Origin: Bacteroidales bacterium
GTDB lineage: Bacteria; Bacteroidota; Bacteroidia; Bacteroidales; Bacteroidaceae
Assembly (NCBI GenBank): GCA_004555245.1
Contig: SFIS01000005.1
Location: 1-53,299, forward strand
Length of the DNA stretch: 53,299 nt
Direction of reading: 5' to 3'
A program made the translations under genes and the position numbers. The notes beneath the pieces were generated by a model. The model made no database searches, was not told the origin of the DNA, and saw only the letters and a program-made list of their open reading frames with translations. Positions 25,701 to 33,611 of the stretch are shown one piece after another (the stretch's first letter is position 1; each line of letters begins with the position of its first letter).

Positions 25701-25712
25701 GGTCACGACATA

Positions 25713-25778
25713 CACTTTCCGGCATCACCACCAAGACTTTCCGGCATCGTCACTTTGACTTTCCGGCACCGCCATTTT
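25713..25778. repeat. 22-bp direct repeats, family B (three degenerate copies)
   Basis: Units 25713-25734, 25735-25756 and 25757-25778, each with ACTTTCCGGCA near its start and variable second half. They follow family A after a 12-base gap and keep the same 22-bp period. The rest of the gap (25779-25900) is GC-rich and carries two copies of a CTTTGGCAA(A/G)G hairpin core (near 25783 and 25870). Confidence 0.85.
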
Positions 25779-25910
25779 GAGCCTTTGGCAAAGCCGGCGG
25801 CATTTCGCGGCTGGCGTGCGCAATGCAGGCTGCGGTGCCGTCCTGACGGTGCGAAACCGCAGGCATAGCCCTTTGGCAAGGCCGGACAGTGTATAAAAAA
25901 GTCAAAATTC

Positions 25911-25941
25911 TTGGTCATTTCAATAAAAATTCCTACCTTTG
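25911..25941 (+). promoter_or_regulatory. Promoter of the DUF1599-DoxX unit
   Basis: TTGG (25911-25914), 19-base spacer, TACCTTTG (25934-25941), 20 bases before the start codon at 25962. The -33 box has mismatches; the -7 box is consensus. Confidence 0.65.
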
Positions 25942-25961
25942 TGGTCTGAAAAGAAAACGAT

Positions 25962-26513
25962 ATGCCAAAAGAACCGAACCATACAGAACAGGAGTTCCGA
26001 CATGCCATGTCGCTGTGCCGCGATGTGTTCGAGAAGAAACTCTACGATTACAAGCCCTCGTGGCGCATGCTGCGCCCGTCGTCGCTGACCGACCAGCTCT
26101 TCATCAAGGCCAAGCGCATACGCTCGCTGGAGATAAAGAGACAGTCGATGGTGGGCGAGGGCATCCTGCCGGAGTTCATGGCGCTGATCAACTACGGCAT
26201 CGTGGGGCTGATACAGCTTGAGCACGGCTTCACCGACGAGATAGACATGACGAACGACGAGGCGATGAGCCTCTACGACACCTATGCCGGCGAGTGTCTG
26301 AAGCTGATGCTGAAGAAGAACCACGACTACGACGAGGCGTGGCGGGGGATGCGCGTAAGCAGCTACACCGACTTCATCCTGACAAAGATAGAACGCGTTA
26401 AGGAAATCGAAAACCACGGGGGCGAGACCCTCGTCTCGGAAGGCATCGCATCCAACTATATGGACATCATCAACTATGCCGTCTTCGGCGTCATAAAACT
26501 CGGCAATGGATGA
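25962..26513 (+). CDS. DUF1599 protein with internal duplication
   Basis: A 183-residue soluble protein of the DUF1599 family. Two tandem copies of an about 80-residue unit are visible: the first around YDYKPSWRMLRPSSLTDQLFIKAKR and EGILPEFMALINYGIVGLIQL, the second around HDYDEAWRGMRVSSYTDFILTKIER and EGIASNYMDIINYAVFGVIKL. Conserved WR, SS-TD, K-R and INY-G positions repeat at the same spacing. No catalytic motif that I recognise; the unit is all-helical in appearance. Function unknown. The stop codon region overlaps the start of the DoxX-type gene by 8 bases, so translation is coupled. Confidence 0.82.
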   Translation: MPKEPNHTEQEFRHAMSLCRDVFEKKLYDYKPSWRMLRPSSLTDQLFIKAKRIRSLEIKRQSMVGEGILPEFMALINYGIVGLIQLEHGFTDEIDMTNDEAMSLYDTYAGECLKLMLKKNHDYDEAWRGMRVSSYTDFILTKIERVKEIENHGGETLVSEGIASNYMDIINYAVFGVIKLGNG

Positions 26514-27657
26514 GAGACTGAAGAAACTCGCGGTGTGGACGGCGCGAACCATCCTGGGGGCGACATTCATCTTCTCGGGCTTCGTGAAGGCCATCGACCC
26601 TCTCGGCACACAATACAAGATACAGGACTATGCCGCAGCCGTCGGCGCGGCAGAGTATCTCCCCGACTGGGCCACACTCCTGTCGTCGGTGCTGCTGAGC
26701 GCCTTTGAACTGTCCATCGGGACATTCATGCTCCTCGCCGTCGCAAGGCGTCTCGTCTCGCGTCTCGCACTGCTCTTCATGGCGGCGATGACAGCCGTGA
26801 CGCTCTGGATATGGATTGACGACCCGGTGAAAGACTGCGGATGCTTCGGCGATGCCGTCTCGCTGACAAACGGCGAGACACTGTCGAAGAACATCATCCT
26901 GACAATCCTCGCCCTCGCCGCTGCACGATGGCCCCTGTCGGCAGGCAGACTGATGTCGAGAGCCGCGCAATGGACGGTGGTGCAGGCGGTGCCTGTGGCG
27001 TGTGTCATGCTGAGCCTCTGGTGTCTCTACGACCTGCCGCTCATTGACTTCCGCCCATATCATGTCGGGGCGGACATAAAGGCGGGGATGGAGATTCCGG
27101 ACAATGCAGAGCAGCCGGTCATAGAGACGACATTCGTCATGGAGAAAGACGGGGTGCGGAAGGAGTTCTCGTTAGACAACTACCCCGATTCGACATGGAC
27201 CTTCGTAGATAGCCGCTCGGTGACGGTGAAAGAGGGATACGTGCCTCCGATACAGGACTTCGCCGTCATAGACAATACGGGCGAGGACATCACAGACGAA
27301 ATCTTGTCTGACAAAGACTATGTCTTCCTGCTCGTATCGCCAAGTCTTGAACATGCCGACGACCAGAACTTCGGCTCTATAGACCAGATATACGAGTACT
27401 GTCAGGACCACCGCTACACCTTCGTCTGCCTCACGGCAAGCGGCGACGAGGCAATAGCACGGTGGCGCGAGCTGACCGGTGCGGAATATCCCTTCTGCAA
27501 TACGGACGCCACGACACTGAAAACCGTCATACGAAGCAATCCCGGACTCGTCGTCCTGAAACACGGCGTCGTCGTCGGGAAATGGAGCCACAACCGTCTG
27601 CCTGAGCCGGAGGACTTCGACAAGATTCTCGGAGGGGCGGCGGCAAAGAAGAAATGA
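26506..27657 (+). CDS. BT_3928-type DoxX/MauE membrane protein with thioredoxin-like C-terminus
   Basis: A 383-residue membrane protein. Residues 8-175 hold about five membrane helices with the DoxX-like start ARTILGATFIFSGFVKAIDPLGTQYKIQDY and a DCGCFGDAVSL motif (about 111-121), a Cys pair typical of MauE/DoxX relatives. The C-terminal part (about 230-380) looks like a thioredoxin-fold domain: IQDFAVIDNTGEDITDEIL, YVFLLVSPSLEHAD and NPGLVVLKHGVVVGKW, but lacks a CxxC. A role in redox handling at the membrane is plausible, not proven. Translationally coupled to DUF1599 and followed by tpiA after 55 bases, a neighbourhood common in Bacteroidales. Confidence 0.8.
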   Translation: MDERLKKLAVWTARTILGATFIFSGFVKAIDPLGTQYKIQDYAAAVGAAEYLPDWATLLSSVLLSAFELSIGTFMLLAVARRLVSRLALLFMAAMTAVTLWIWIDDPVKDCGCFGDAVSLTNGETLSKNIILTILALAAARWPLSAGRLMSRAAQWTVVQAVPVACVMLSLWCLYDLPLIDFRPYHVGADIKAGMEIPDNAEQPVIETTFVMEKDGVRKEFSLDNYPDSTWTFVDSRSVTVKEGYVPPIQDFAVIDNTGEDITDEILSDKDYVFLLVSPSLEHADDQNFGSIDQIYEYCQDHRYTFVCLTASGDEAIARWRELTGAEYPFCNTDATTLKTVIRSNPGLVVLKHGVVVGKWSHNRLPEPEDFDKILGGAAAKKK

Positions 27658-27712
27658 TACATCAGACAATCACAATACACATTTTCATCTAAACAAAAAA
27701 GTTACAAAGATT

Positions 27713-28465
27713 ATGGCAAAGAAAATCGTTGCAGGCAACTGGAAAATGAACAAGAACCTGCAGGAGGGCATCGCTCTCGCCAAAGAACTCACTGAGGTTG
27801 TGAAGAATCCTAACTGCGAAGTGATCATCGGCACACCGTTCATACATCTCGCAAGCGTGGCTGAAGTCATCAAGGACAGCTGCATCAAACTCAGTGCAGA
27901 GAACTGTGCCAACCATGCTTCAGGAGCATACACGGGAGAGGTGTCTGCCGAAATGGTGAAGTCAACAGGTGCGGAATATGTCATTCTCGGACACTCGGAG
28001 CGCCGCGAATACTACAACGAGACACCGGAAATACTCAAGGAGAAAGTGGAACTCGCACTCGCCAACGGACTGAAGGTCATCTTCTGCATCGGCGAAAGCC
28101 TCGAACAGCGTGAGGCTAACGAGCAGGAAGCCGTATGCAAGGCAGAACTCGCCGGCTCTGTATTCCACCTCACACCAGAACAGTGGAAGAACATCGTGAT
28201 TGCCTACGAGCCTATCTGGGCTATCGGAACGGGCAAGACTGCCACGGCTGAGCAGGCAGAGGAGATTCACGCATACATCCGCTCGTGTGTCGCTGAGGTT
28301 TATGGCGCAGAGGCTGCGGCAGAGACAACTATCCTCTACGGCGGCTCATGCAAGGCAAGCAACGCTCCGGAACTCTTCGCAAAACCGGACATCGACGGAG
28401 GCCTGATTGGCGGCGCGTCGCTAAAGGCTGCCGACTTCAAGGGCATCATCGACGCCTGGAACTAA
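27713..28465 (+). CDS. tpiA: Triosephosphate isomerase
   Basis: A 250-residue TIM-barrel enzyme interconverting dihydroxyacetone phosphate and glyceraldehyde 3-phosphate. Catalytic residues are visible: Asn/Lys in GNWKMN (about 8-13), the His electrophile in ILGHSERREYY (about 91-101), the Glu base in VIAYEPIWAIGTGKTAT (about 162-178, Glu167) and the phosphate-gripping YGGS and GGLIGGASL near the C-terminus. Full length. It sits in the plus-strand unit between the DoxX-type gene and a SPOR-domain gene. A CCGCTGCTG...CAGCAGCGG hairpin (28480-28514) follows the stop, lacking a T-run. Confidence 0.97.
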   Translation: MAKKIVAGNWKMNKNLQEGIALAKELTEVVKNPNCEVIIGTPFIHLASVAEVIKDSCIKLSAENCANHASGAYTGEVSAEMVKSTGAEYVILGHSERREYYNETPEILKEKVELALANGLKVIFCIGESLEQREANEQEAVCKAELAGSVFHLTPEQWKNIVIAYEPIWAIGTGKTATAEQAEEIHAYIRSCVAEVYGAEAAAETTILYGGSCKASNAPELFAKPDIDGGLIGGASLKAADFKGIIDAWN

Positions 28466-28479
28466 GAAAACCTTTCTGC

Positions 28480-28514
28480 CCGCTGCTGCCGCCAATCTGC
28501 GGCGACAGCAGCGG
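28480..28514 (+). other. Intercistronic hairpin after tpiA
   Basis: CCGCTGCTG (28480-28488) pairs with CAGCAGCGG (28506-28514), with further CCGC/GCGG pairs inside. There is no T-run, so it more likely protects the tpiA 3' end than terminates. Confidence 0.55.
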
Positions 28515-28578
28515 ATAAAGAAGACAGCACTGCCGGCATTCTCCCGCCGGACAAAAACAAGCCACATACCACTCTTCC

Positions 28579-29334
28579 ATGACTTACAGAATGAGGAAAA
28601 CATTATTCCTACTGACAGCCTTCTGTCTTGCCGTCGCGGCTGAAGCGCAGACCTTCACAGAGAAACTGCGCCGTGCAGAGAACGGAAAAGGCTCTGTTGT
28701 CCTGAACCAAAGCAGCGACATCGAACGCCTCGTGAACAACGTGACCTCTGTGCCTAAAGGCAACGGAAACGCCGCCGAGGCAGCGTCGGCCGCCAGACAG
28801 AACTCTACAAAAACACAGCAGCATGCTAACAGTCCGGCTTCTGAACAGAACAAGACAACGGCCGGAAAGACATCAACGGCAGAGAGAAAAGAGAATGCAA
28901 ACGCAAGCCACGCTTCTGCGACTGACAACGGCAGAAGCGAGGACAATGACGCAAAACACAACGCAGAAACTGACAAACCCGACAACAACGCTGCTGAACG
29001 CACGGCAAACTCTCCGGCTGAAAACGACGCCGAGAACGTGAACATGAACAAGAAAATCATGCGCAACAGCTACAAGACTACGGGTTACAGAATACAGGTA
29101 TATTCCGGAGGCAACAAACGAATAGACCGGGAGAAATGCAACCAGATAGCAGCACGGCTGAAAAACAGCTTCCCGACACTGCCCGTATATGTCCATTTCT
29201 ACTCCCCAAGCTGGAAATGCCGCGCAGGAAACTTCACCGACTATGCCGAAGCACAGGAGATGCTAAAGCAGGTGAAGGCGATGGGATATACGCAGGCGTG
29301 TCTCGTCAAAGGCACAATAAGCGTGCAGTACTAA
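28579..29334 (+). CDS. Exported SPOR-domain protein
   Basis: Up to 251 residues; the start at 28591 (MRKTLFLLTAFCLAVAAEAQ) makes the cleaner signal peptide. The middle (about 65-155) is a low-complexity Asn/Ala/Glu/Thr-rich linker. The C-terminal 80 residues form a SPOR domain: YRIQVYSGGNKRIDREKCNQIAARLKNSFP, then CRAGNFTDYAEAQEMLKQVKAMGYTQACLVKG. SPOR domains bind denuded glycan strands at septal peptidoglycan, so the protein probably acts in the periplasm or at the outer membrane during division. It precedes folE by 21 bases. A specific function cannot be given. Confidence 0.83.
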   Translation: MTYRMRKTLFLLTAFCLAVAAEAQTFTEKLRRAENGKGSVVLNQSSDIERLVNNVTSVPKGNGNAAEAASAARQNSTKTQQHANSPASEQNKTTAGKTSTAERKENANASHASATDNGRSEDNDAKHNAETDKPDNNAAERTANSPAENDAENVNMNKKIMRNSYKTTGYRIQVYSGGNKRIDREKCNQIAARLKNSFPTLPVYVHFYSPSWKCRAGNFTDYAEAQEMLKQVKAMGYTQACLVKGTISVQY

Positions 29335-29355
29335 CGGTAACGCAAGAATAGAATC

Positions 29356-29934
29356 ATGATCGAAGAAGAAACATACATCCGCGAGGGCCTCGACGAACTC
29401 GCGGAACACTATAGACACATTCTCAAACTGCTCGGAGAAAACCCCGAACGTGAAGGGCTGCAACTGACACCCTTGCGTGTGGCGAAAGCCATGCAGTATC
29501 TCACAAAAGGCTACCTGCAGGACCCGAAGGCGATTCTTGAGAAAGCAATCTTCCACGAAGAGTACAACCACATGGTCATCGTGAAAGACATAACATTCCA
29601 TTCGATGTGCGAACATCACATGCTGCCGTTCTTCGGAAAAGTCCACGTGGCTTACATTCCCGACGGAACAATCACCGGACTGTCGAAAATAGCACGCGTC
29701 GTGGAGGTCTTCGCAAGGCGTCTGCAGGTGCAGGAACGCATGACGCAGCAAATCATGGAGTGCATACAGGAAACACTGAAACCCATGGGCGTGATGGTCG
29801 TCATTGAGGCTGAGCATACATGTATGCAGATGAGAGGGGTCGAGAAAGTAAATTCTGTCACTACAACATCTGCCTTCTCCGGCGTTTTCAAAAAAGCCGA
29901 GACAAGACAAGAGTTTATGAACCTTATTAAATAA
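29356..29934 (+). CDS. folE: GTP cyclohydrolase I
   Basis: A 192-residue enzyme that converts GTP to 7,8-dihydroneopterin triphosphate, the first step of tetrahydrofolate synthesis. The zinc site and active-site motif SMCEHHMLPFFGKVHVAYIP (about 80-99) holds the Cys and His ligands; a second Cys is in EHTCMQMRGVEKVNS (about 153-167). GLSKIARVVEVFARRLQVQERMTQQI is the usual GTP-pocket segment. Length is normal for the type I, zinc-dependent form. It is 21 bases after the SPOR gene, and probably co-transcribed from tpiA or further upstream. Confidence 0.96.
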   Translation: MIEEETYIREGLDELAEHYRHILKLLGENPEREGLQLTPLRVAKAMQYLTKGYLQDPKAILEKAIFHEEYNHMVIVKDITFHSMCEHHMLPFFGKVHVAYIPDGTITGLSKIARVVEVFARRLQVQERMTQQIMECIQETLKPMGVMVVIEAEHTCMQMRGVEKVNSVTTTSAFSGVFKKAETRQEFMNLIK

Positions 29935-30017
29935 GGCACCAGCCCGTGTAAACGACTACTTGCCAACTTGCCAACACGTCATACTCAGAAACCGTTTAAC
30001 CTTAAATACAAGCAACA

Positions 30018-30848
30018 ATGAATGCAAAAGAACTGACACTACAGGCGGAACAGAACCGTAAACGTCTGGTAGAGATTGTCTATAACGGTGGGGCAGGGCA
30101 CATCGGAGGAGACCTCTCCTGTCTCAACGTGATGACAGCACTGTATTTCGATGTGATGAAAACTGACCCGAAGAACCCTAAACTGCCGGAGCGAGACCGC
30201 TTCGTGCTCTCAAAAGGACACTGTGTAGAAGCCCTGTATGCCGTGCTTGAGGCAAAGGGATTCATCGGAAAAGAACTCACCGACACTTTGGGACAGTTCA
30301 ACTCCGTTCTCTCCGGACATCCTACAATAGAAGTGCCGGGCATCGAAGTGAACTCAGGAGCTCTTGGACACGGACTGCCTATCGGCGTCGGAATGGCACT
30401 CGCAGCGAAGATGGACAAGGCACCATGGCACACTTTCGTGCTCATGGGAGACGGAGAACAGGGCGAAGGCTCTATCTACGAAGCTGCCATGGCCGGCTCT
30501 AACTACAAACTCGACAACCTCGTCGCAATTATCGACCGTAACCACCTGCAAATCTCAGGAGATACGGAAGACGTGATGAAGATTGAATCCATATACGACC
30601 GATGGACCGCCTTCGGATGGGACGTGAAGGAAATAAACGGAGACAATATGCAGGAGATTATCGACGCTTTCCACAACATCGACTACAACAACGGCAAGCC
30701 GCACCTCATCGTCTCGCACACCACAAAAGGCTACGGCATATCATATATGGAGAACATCGCCAAATGGCATCACGGAATGCCGAACGCAGAACAGTATGAG
30801 CAGGCAATAAAGGAAATCTCCGCCCGCATAGAAGAACTGCGTAAGTAA
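30018..30848 (+). CDS. Transketolase, N-terminal (thiamine diphosphate-binding) subunit
   Basis: A 276-residue protein equal to the N-terminal domain of transketolase. The ThDP/metal motif GDGEQGEGSIYEAAMAGSNYKLDNLVAIIDRN (about 143-175) and the substrate His in GGAGHIGGDLSC (about 24-35) and GALGHGLPIGVGMA (about 114-127) are intact. It must pair with the C-terminal subunit encoded 35 bases downstream to form the heteromeric split transketolase found in many anaerobes, moving two-carbon units between sugar phosphates in the pentose pathway. It is possible that the pair acts on other substrates (for example in 1-deoxyxylulose-like chemistry), but motifs fit transketolase. Confidence 0.93.
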   Translation: MNAKELTLQAEQNRKRLVEIVYNGGAGHIGGDLSCLNVMTALYFDVMKTDPKNPKLPERDRFVLSKGHCVEALYAVLEAKGFIGKELTDTLGQFNSVLSGHPTIEVPGIEVNSGALGHGLPIGVGMALAAKMDKAPWHTFVLMGDGEQGEGSIYEAAMAGSNYKLDNLVAIIDRNHLQISGDTEDVMKIESIYDRWTAFGWDVKEINGDNMQEIIDAFHNIDYNNGKPHLIVSHTTKGYGISYMENIAKWHHGMPNAEQYEQAIKEISARIEELRK

Positions 30849-30883
30849 CATCTTGTTTTACCTTAAACCTTAAACTGAAGATT

Positions 30884-31807
30884 ATGATAGCATGCAGAAA
30901 GAGCTTCACCGACGAGCTTCTCGCTCTCGCGAAGCAGGACAAGGATATCATTGCAGTGACAAGTGACGCACGCGGCTCAGTCACGTTGGGCGACTTCGCC
31001 AACGAGTTGCCCGGACAGTTTGTAGAATGTGGCATCGCCGAACAGGATGCCGTAGGCATCTCGGCAGGCCTGGCACACTCGGGAAAGAAAGTGTTCGCCT
31101 GCGGACCCGCCTGTTTCTACGTAGCCCGTTCGCTCGAGCAGGTGAAGGTGGATATGGCATATTCACAGAATCCCGTCACCATTCTCGGCGTCAGCGGAGG
31201 CATAGCATACGGCGCTCTCGGCGCTACACACCATTCATTGCACGACATCGCAGTGCTGAGGACATTCCCCGGAATGACGATATTCATACCAGCCGACGGC
31301 CAGCAGACGAAGATGCTTGTCAGACAGCTTGTCGATTACAAGCTGCCGGCATACGTCCGCGTAGGCAGGGCTGCTGTCCCCGAAGTCTATCCCGAAACGA
31401 AGACAGACTTCGAGATAGGCAAGGCAATACAGCTGCACGACGGCGACGACCTCACAATCATTGCCTGCGGCGAACCTGTATGGCACGCACTCGAGGCGGC
31501 GAAACGCCTCGAGAATGACGGTATTCAAGCACGTGTCATAGACATGTCGCTCGCCATAAAGCCGTGCGACCGCGAGGCGGTAATCAATGCCGCAAGGGAG
31601 ACGGGACGAATCATAACCGTGGAAGAGCACTCGAGATACGGAGGACTTGGCGGCATGGTGGCTGAGATCGTTGCCGAAGAGATGCCGGGAACGGAGATGA
31701 CAATACTCGGAATACCTGACGAGAACGCAGTACACGGCACAGACAAAGAGATAAGACACTACTACGGACTTGACGCCGACGGCATATATGATGCCGCAAA
31801 AGAATAA
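30884..31807 (+). CDS. Transketolase, C-terminal (pyrimidine-binding) subunit
   Basis: A 307-residue protein equal to the middle and C-terminal transketolase domains. The catalytic Glu that activates ThDP is in FVECGIAEQDAVGISAGLA (about 46-64). GVSGGIAYGALGATHHSLHDIAVLRTFPGM (about 104-133) and the C-terminal IITVEEHSRYGGLGGMV complete the pattern. It is the partner of the preceding gene. The kinase gene starts 19 bases after its stop. Confidence 0.93.
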   Translation: MIACRKSFTDELLALAKQDKDIIAVTSDARGSVTLGDFANELPGQFVECGIAEQDAVGISAGLAHSGKKVFACGPACFYVARSLEQVKVDMAYSQNPVTILGVSGGIAYGALGATHHSLHDIAVLRTFPGMTIFIPADGQQTKMLVRQLVDYKLPAYVRVGRAAVPEVYPETKTDFEIGKAIQLHDGDDLTIIACGEPVWHALEAAKRLENDGIQARVIDMSLAIKPCDREAVINAARETGRIITVEEHSRYGGLGGMVAEIVAEEMPGTEMTILGIPDENAVHGTDKEIRHYYGLDADGIYDAAKE

Positions 31808-31826
31808 CGAAAACCTTTCATCTGCT

Positions 31827-33317
31827 ATGATTATATCCATCGACCAGAGCACTTCTGCCACCAAGGCGCTGCTCTTCGACGACGAATGCCGTCTCGTGAA
31901 GCAGACGAGCATACCACACAGACAGTTCTACCCGCAGCCGGGATGGGTGGAACATGATGCGGAGGAGATTTTCCAAAACACGCTACAGGCAATCTCGAAG
32001 CTCTCACTCACACCCTCAGAAACTGATGTATCCATCGCCATCACCAACCAGCGCGAGACGGCGGTGGTGTGGAACAGGGCGACAGGCACACCGATTTGCA
32101 ACGCTGTCGTGTGGCAGTGTCTGCGCGGAAAAGACATCTGCGACAACCTGAAAGCCGCCGGACACTCGCAGATGGTGAAAGAGAAGACCGGACTGCTGAT
32201 TGACCCGTACTTCTCGGCGTCGGGAGTGAAATGGATTCTCGATAACGTAGAGGGCGCAAGACAGCAGGCGGAGAACGGCGAACTCTGTTTCGGCACCATC
32301 GACGCATGGCTCGTCTTCCGCCTGACAGGCGGCAAGGTACACGCCACAGACTATACAAACGCCTCGCGGACCATGCTGTTCAACATCCATACTCTCGACT
32401 GGGACGACGACCTGCTTGACATCTTTACCATCCCACGTTCTATGATGCCCGAGGCCAAGCCGTGCGACGCGGTCTTCGGCGAGGTTGACGCCAGGCTGTG
32501 CAAGGCTATGAACATGCCGGAGAGAGTGCCTGTTGCAGGTGTCCTGGGCGACAGCCATGGGGCACTGACAGGACAGATGTGCTTCGCTGAGGGATATGGC
32601 AAGGCGACGTACGGAACGGGTTCGAGCGTGATGGTGAATATCGGCGGACACTGTGCCGCGGCTCCTGACGGCCTCGTGACAAGCGTAGGATATGCCGCAC
32701 TCGGCAAGACTTTCTATGCCTTCGAGGGCAATATACACTGCACGGGAGCCACTCTCAACTGGCTGCGCGACCAGCTGCAGCTCATCAACGGGCCGCAGGA
32801 GGTTGAGGAGATAGCCACTTCGGTTGACGACAACGGAGGGGTCTGCTTCGTCCCGGCATTCTCCGGACTGGGCGCACCGTGGTGGAATCCGTATGCAAAG
32901 GCTGCCATCACCGGCATGACACTCGCCACGACGAAGGCTCATGTCGTGAGGGCGGCGCTCGAAAGCATTGCGTTTCAGGTGACAGACCTCATCCGCGCCA
33001 TGACCGAGAAGGCGGGCATTGCCTTGCGTGAGGTAAGGGCTGACGGCGGTCCGACGCGCAACGCATTCCTCATGCAGCTGCAGAGCGACCTGCTGGGTGT
33101 GCCGGTGGTGCGCTCTGAAGTGGAAGACGCGTCTGCCTTCGGGGCTTTGGTGATGAACCGCTTCGCATTGGGCGCATGGAAAGACTTTGCCGATGCGGAG
33201 AAGGTGTGGCAGTGTGCCGCGACGACAATGCCGCTGCCTGACACCGCCGGCGTGCAGAAGGCGTACGGCGGATGGACTGATGCCGTGAAGGCATTGTGTG
33301 CCGCGGCAAAGGAGTAG
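31827..33317 (+). CDS. FGGY-family carbohydrate kinase, glycerol-kinase-like
   Basis: From ATG 31827 (MIISIDQSTSATKALLFDD) the protein has 496 residues, the size of glycerol kinase. It carries the FGGY phosphate-1 motif DQSTSATKA, ITNQRETAVVW (about 73-83), the GlpK-like FGTIDAWLVFRLTGGKVHATDYTNASRTMLFNIHTLDWDD (about 160-199), FVPAFSGLGAPWWNPYA (about 335-351) and the C-terminal ADGGPTRNAFLMQLQSDLLGVPV. The TDYTNASRTMLFNI string favours glycerol kinase over xylulokinase. However, it lies 19 bases after a split transketolase, a setting where a pentulose or dihydroxyacetone kinase would fit. Substrate is therefore left open. Strong terminator follows. Confidence 0.85.
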   Translation: MIISIDQSTSATKALLFDDECRLVKQTSIPHRQFYPQPGWVEHDAEEIFQNTLQAISKLSLTPSETDVSIAITNQRETAVVWNRATGTPICNAVVWQCLRGKDICDNLKAAGHSQMVKEKTGLLIDPYFSASGVKWILDNVEGARQQAENGELCFGTIDAWLVFRLTGGKVHATDYTNASRTMLFNIHTLDWDDDLLDIFTIPRSMMPEAKPCDAVFGEVDARLCKAMNMPERVPVAGVLGDSHGALTGQMCFAEGYGKATYGTGSSVMVNIGGHCAAAPDGLVTSVGYAALGKTFYAFEGNIHCTGATLNWLRDQLQLINGPQEVEEIATSVDDNGGVCFVPAFSGLGAPWWNPYAKAAITGMTLATTKAHVVRAALESIAFQVTDLIRAMTEKAGIALREVRADGGPTRNAFLMQLQSDLLGVPVVRSEVEDASAFGALVMNRFALGAWKDFADAEKVWQCAATTMPLPDTAGVQKAYGGWTDAVKALCAAAKE

Positions 33318-33424
33318 CCTCCGCTCTGGTGCGCTGCCGACATCGGCATGGCGCACCACGGCTCTCCGAAACACGGCTTGCAACAAGCGTCGGAGTGTCG
33401 GGACATGACACATACAGACATATA

Positions 33425-33479
33425 ACGGACAAGACATCATGCTGGCAGATAGCCGGGGCATGATGTCTTGTCCGTTTTC
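33425..33479 (+). terminator. Terminator after the FGGY kinase
   Basis: ACGGACAAGACATCATGC (33425-33442) pairs perfectly over 18 bases with 33458-33475, followed by TTTCGTTTTG. It lies 108 bases after the stop. Confidence 0.85.
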
Positions 33480-33539
33480 GTTTTGTCTCCTTTTCTCTCT
33501 CCGCGCCGCCCAGAAATCCATATCTGGACATACAGGGGG

Positions 33540-33562
33540 CTACACCTTATTATATATGTGTG
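33540..33562 (-). other. AT-rich 3'-flank motif, copy 2 (after gpsA)
   Basis: On the minus strand CACACATATATAATAAGG followed by TGTAG, beginning 49 bases after the gpsA stop codon. Same orientation relative to the gene as copies 1 and 3. Confidence 0.5.
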
Positions 33563-33611
33563 CTCGCCTTGATATATACACACGTCTCAGTTGTCTTTCA
33601 GGCGTGGCTTC

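Noticed and set aside
25635..25778. CRISPR array
   Set aside because: Repeats abut directly with no unique spacers, and no cas gene is in the window.
25703..26008. 101-codon minus-strand ORF over repeats and the start of the DUF1599 gene
   Set aside because: Crosses a consensus promoter and the repeat array; no family resemblance.
32016..33521. 501-codon minus-strand ORF
   Set aside because: Antisense to the FGGY kinase; Arg/His/Cys-rich composition typical of a shadow ORF.
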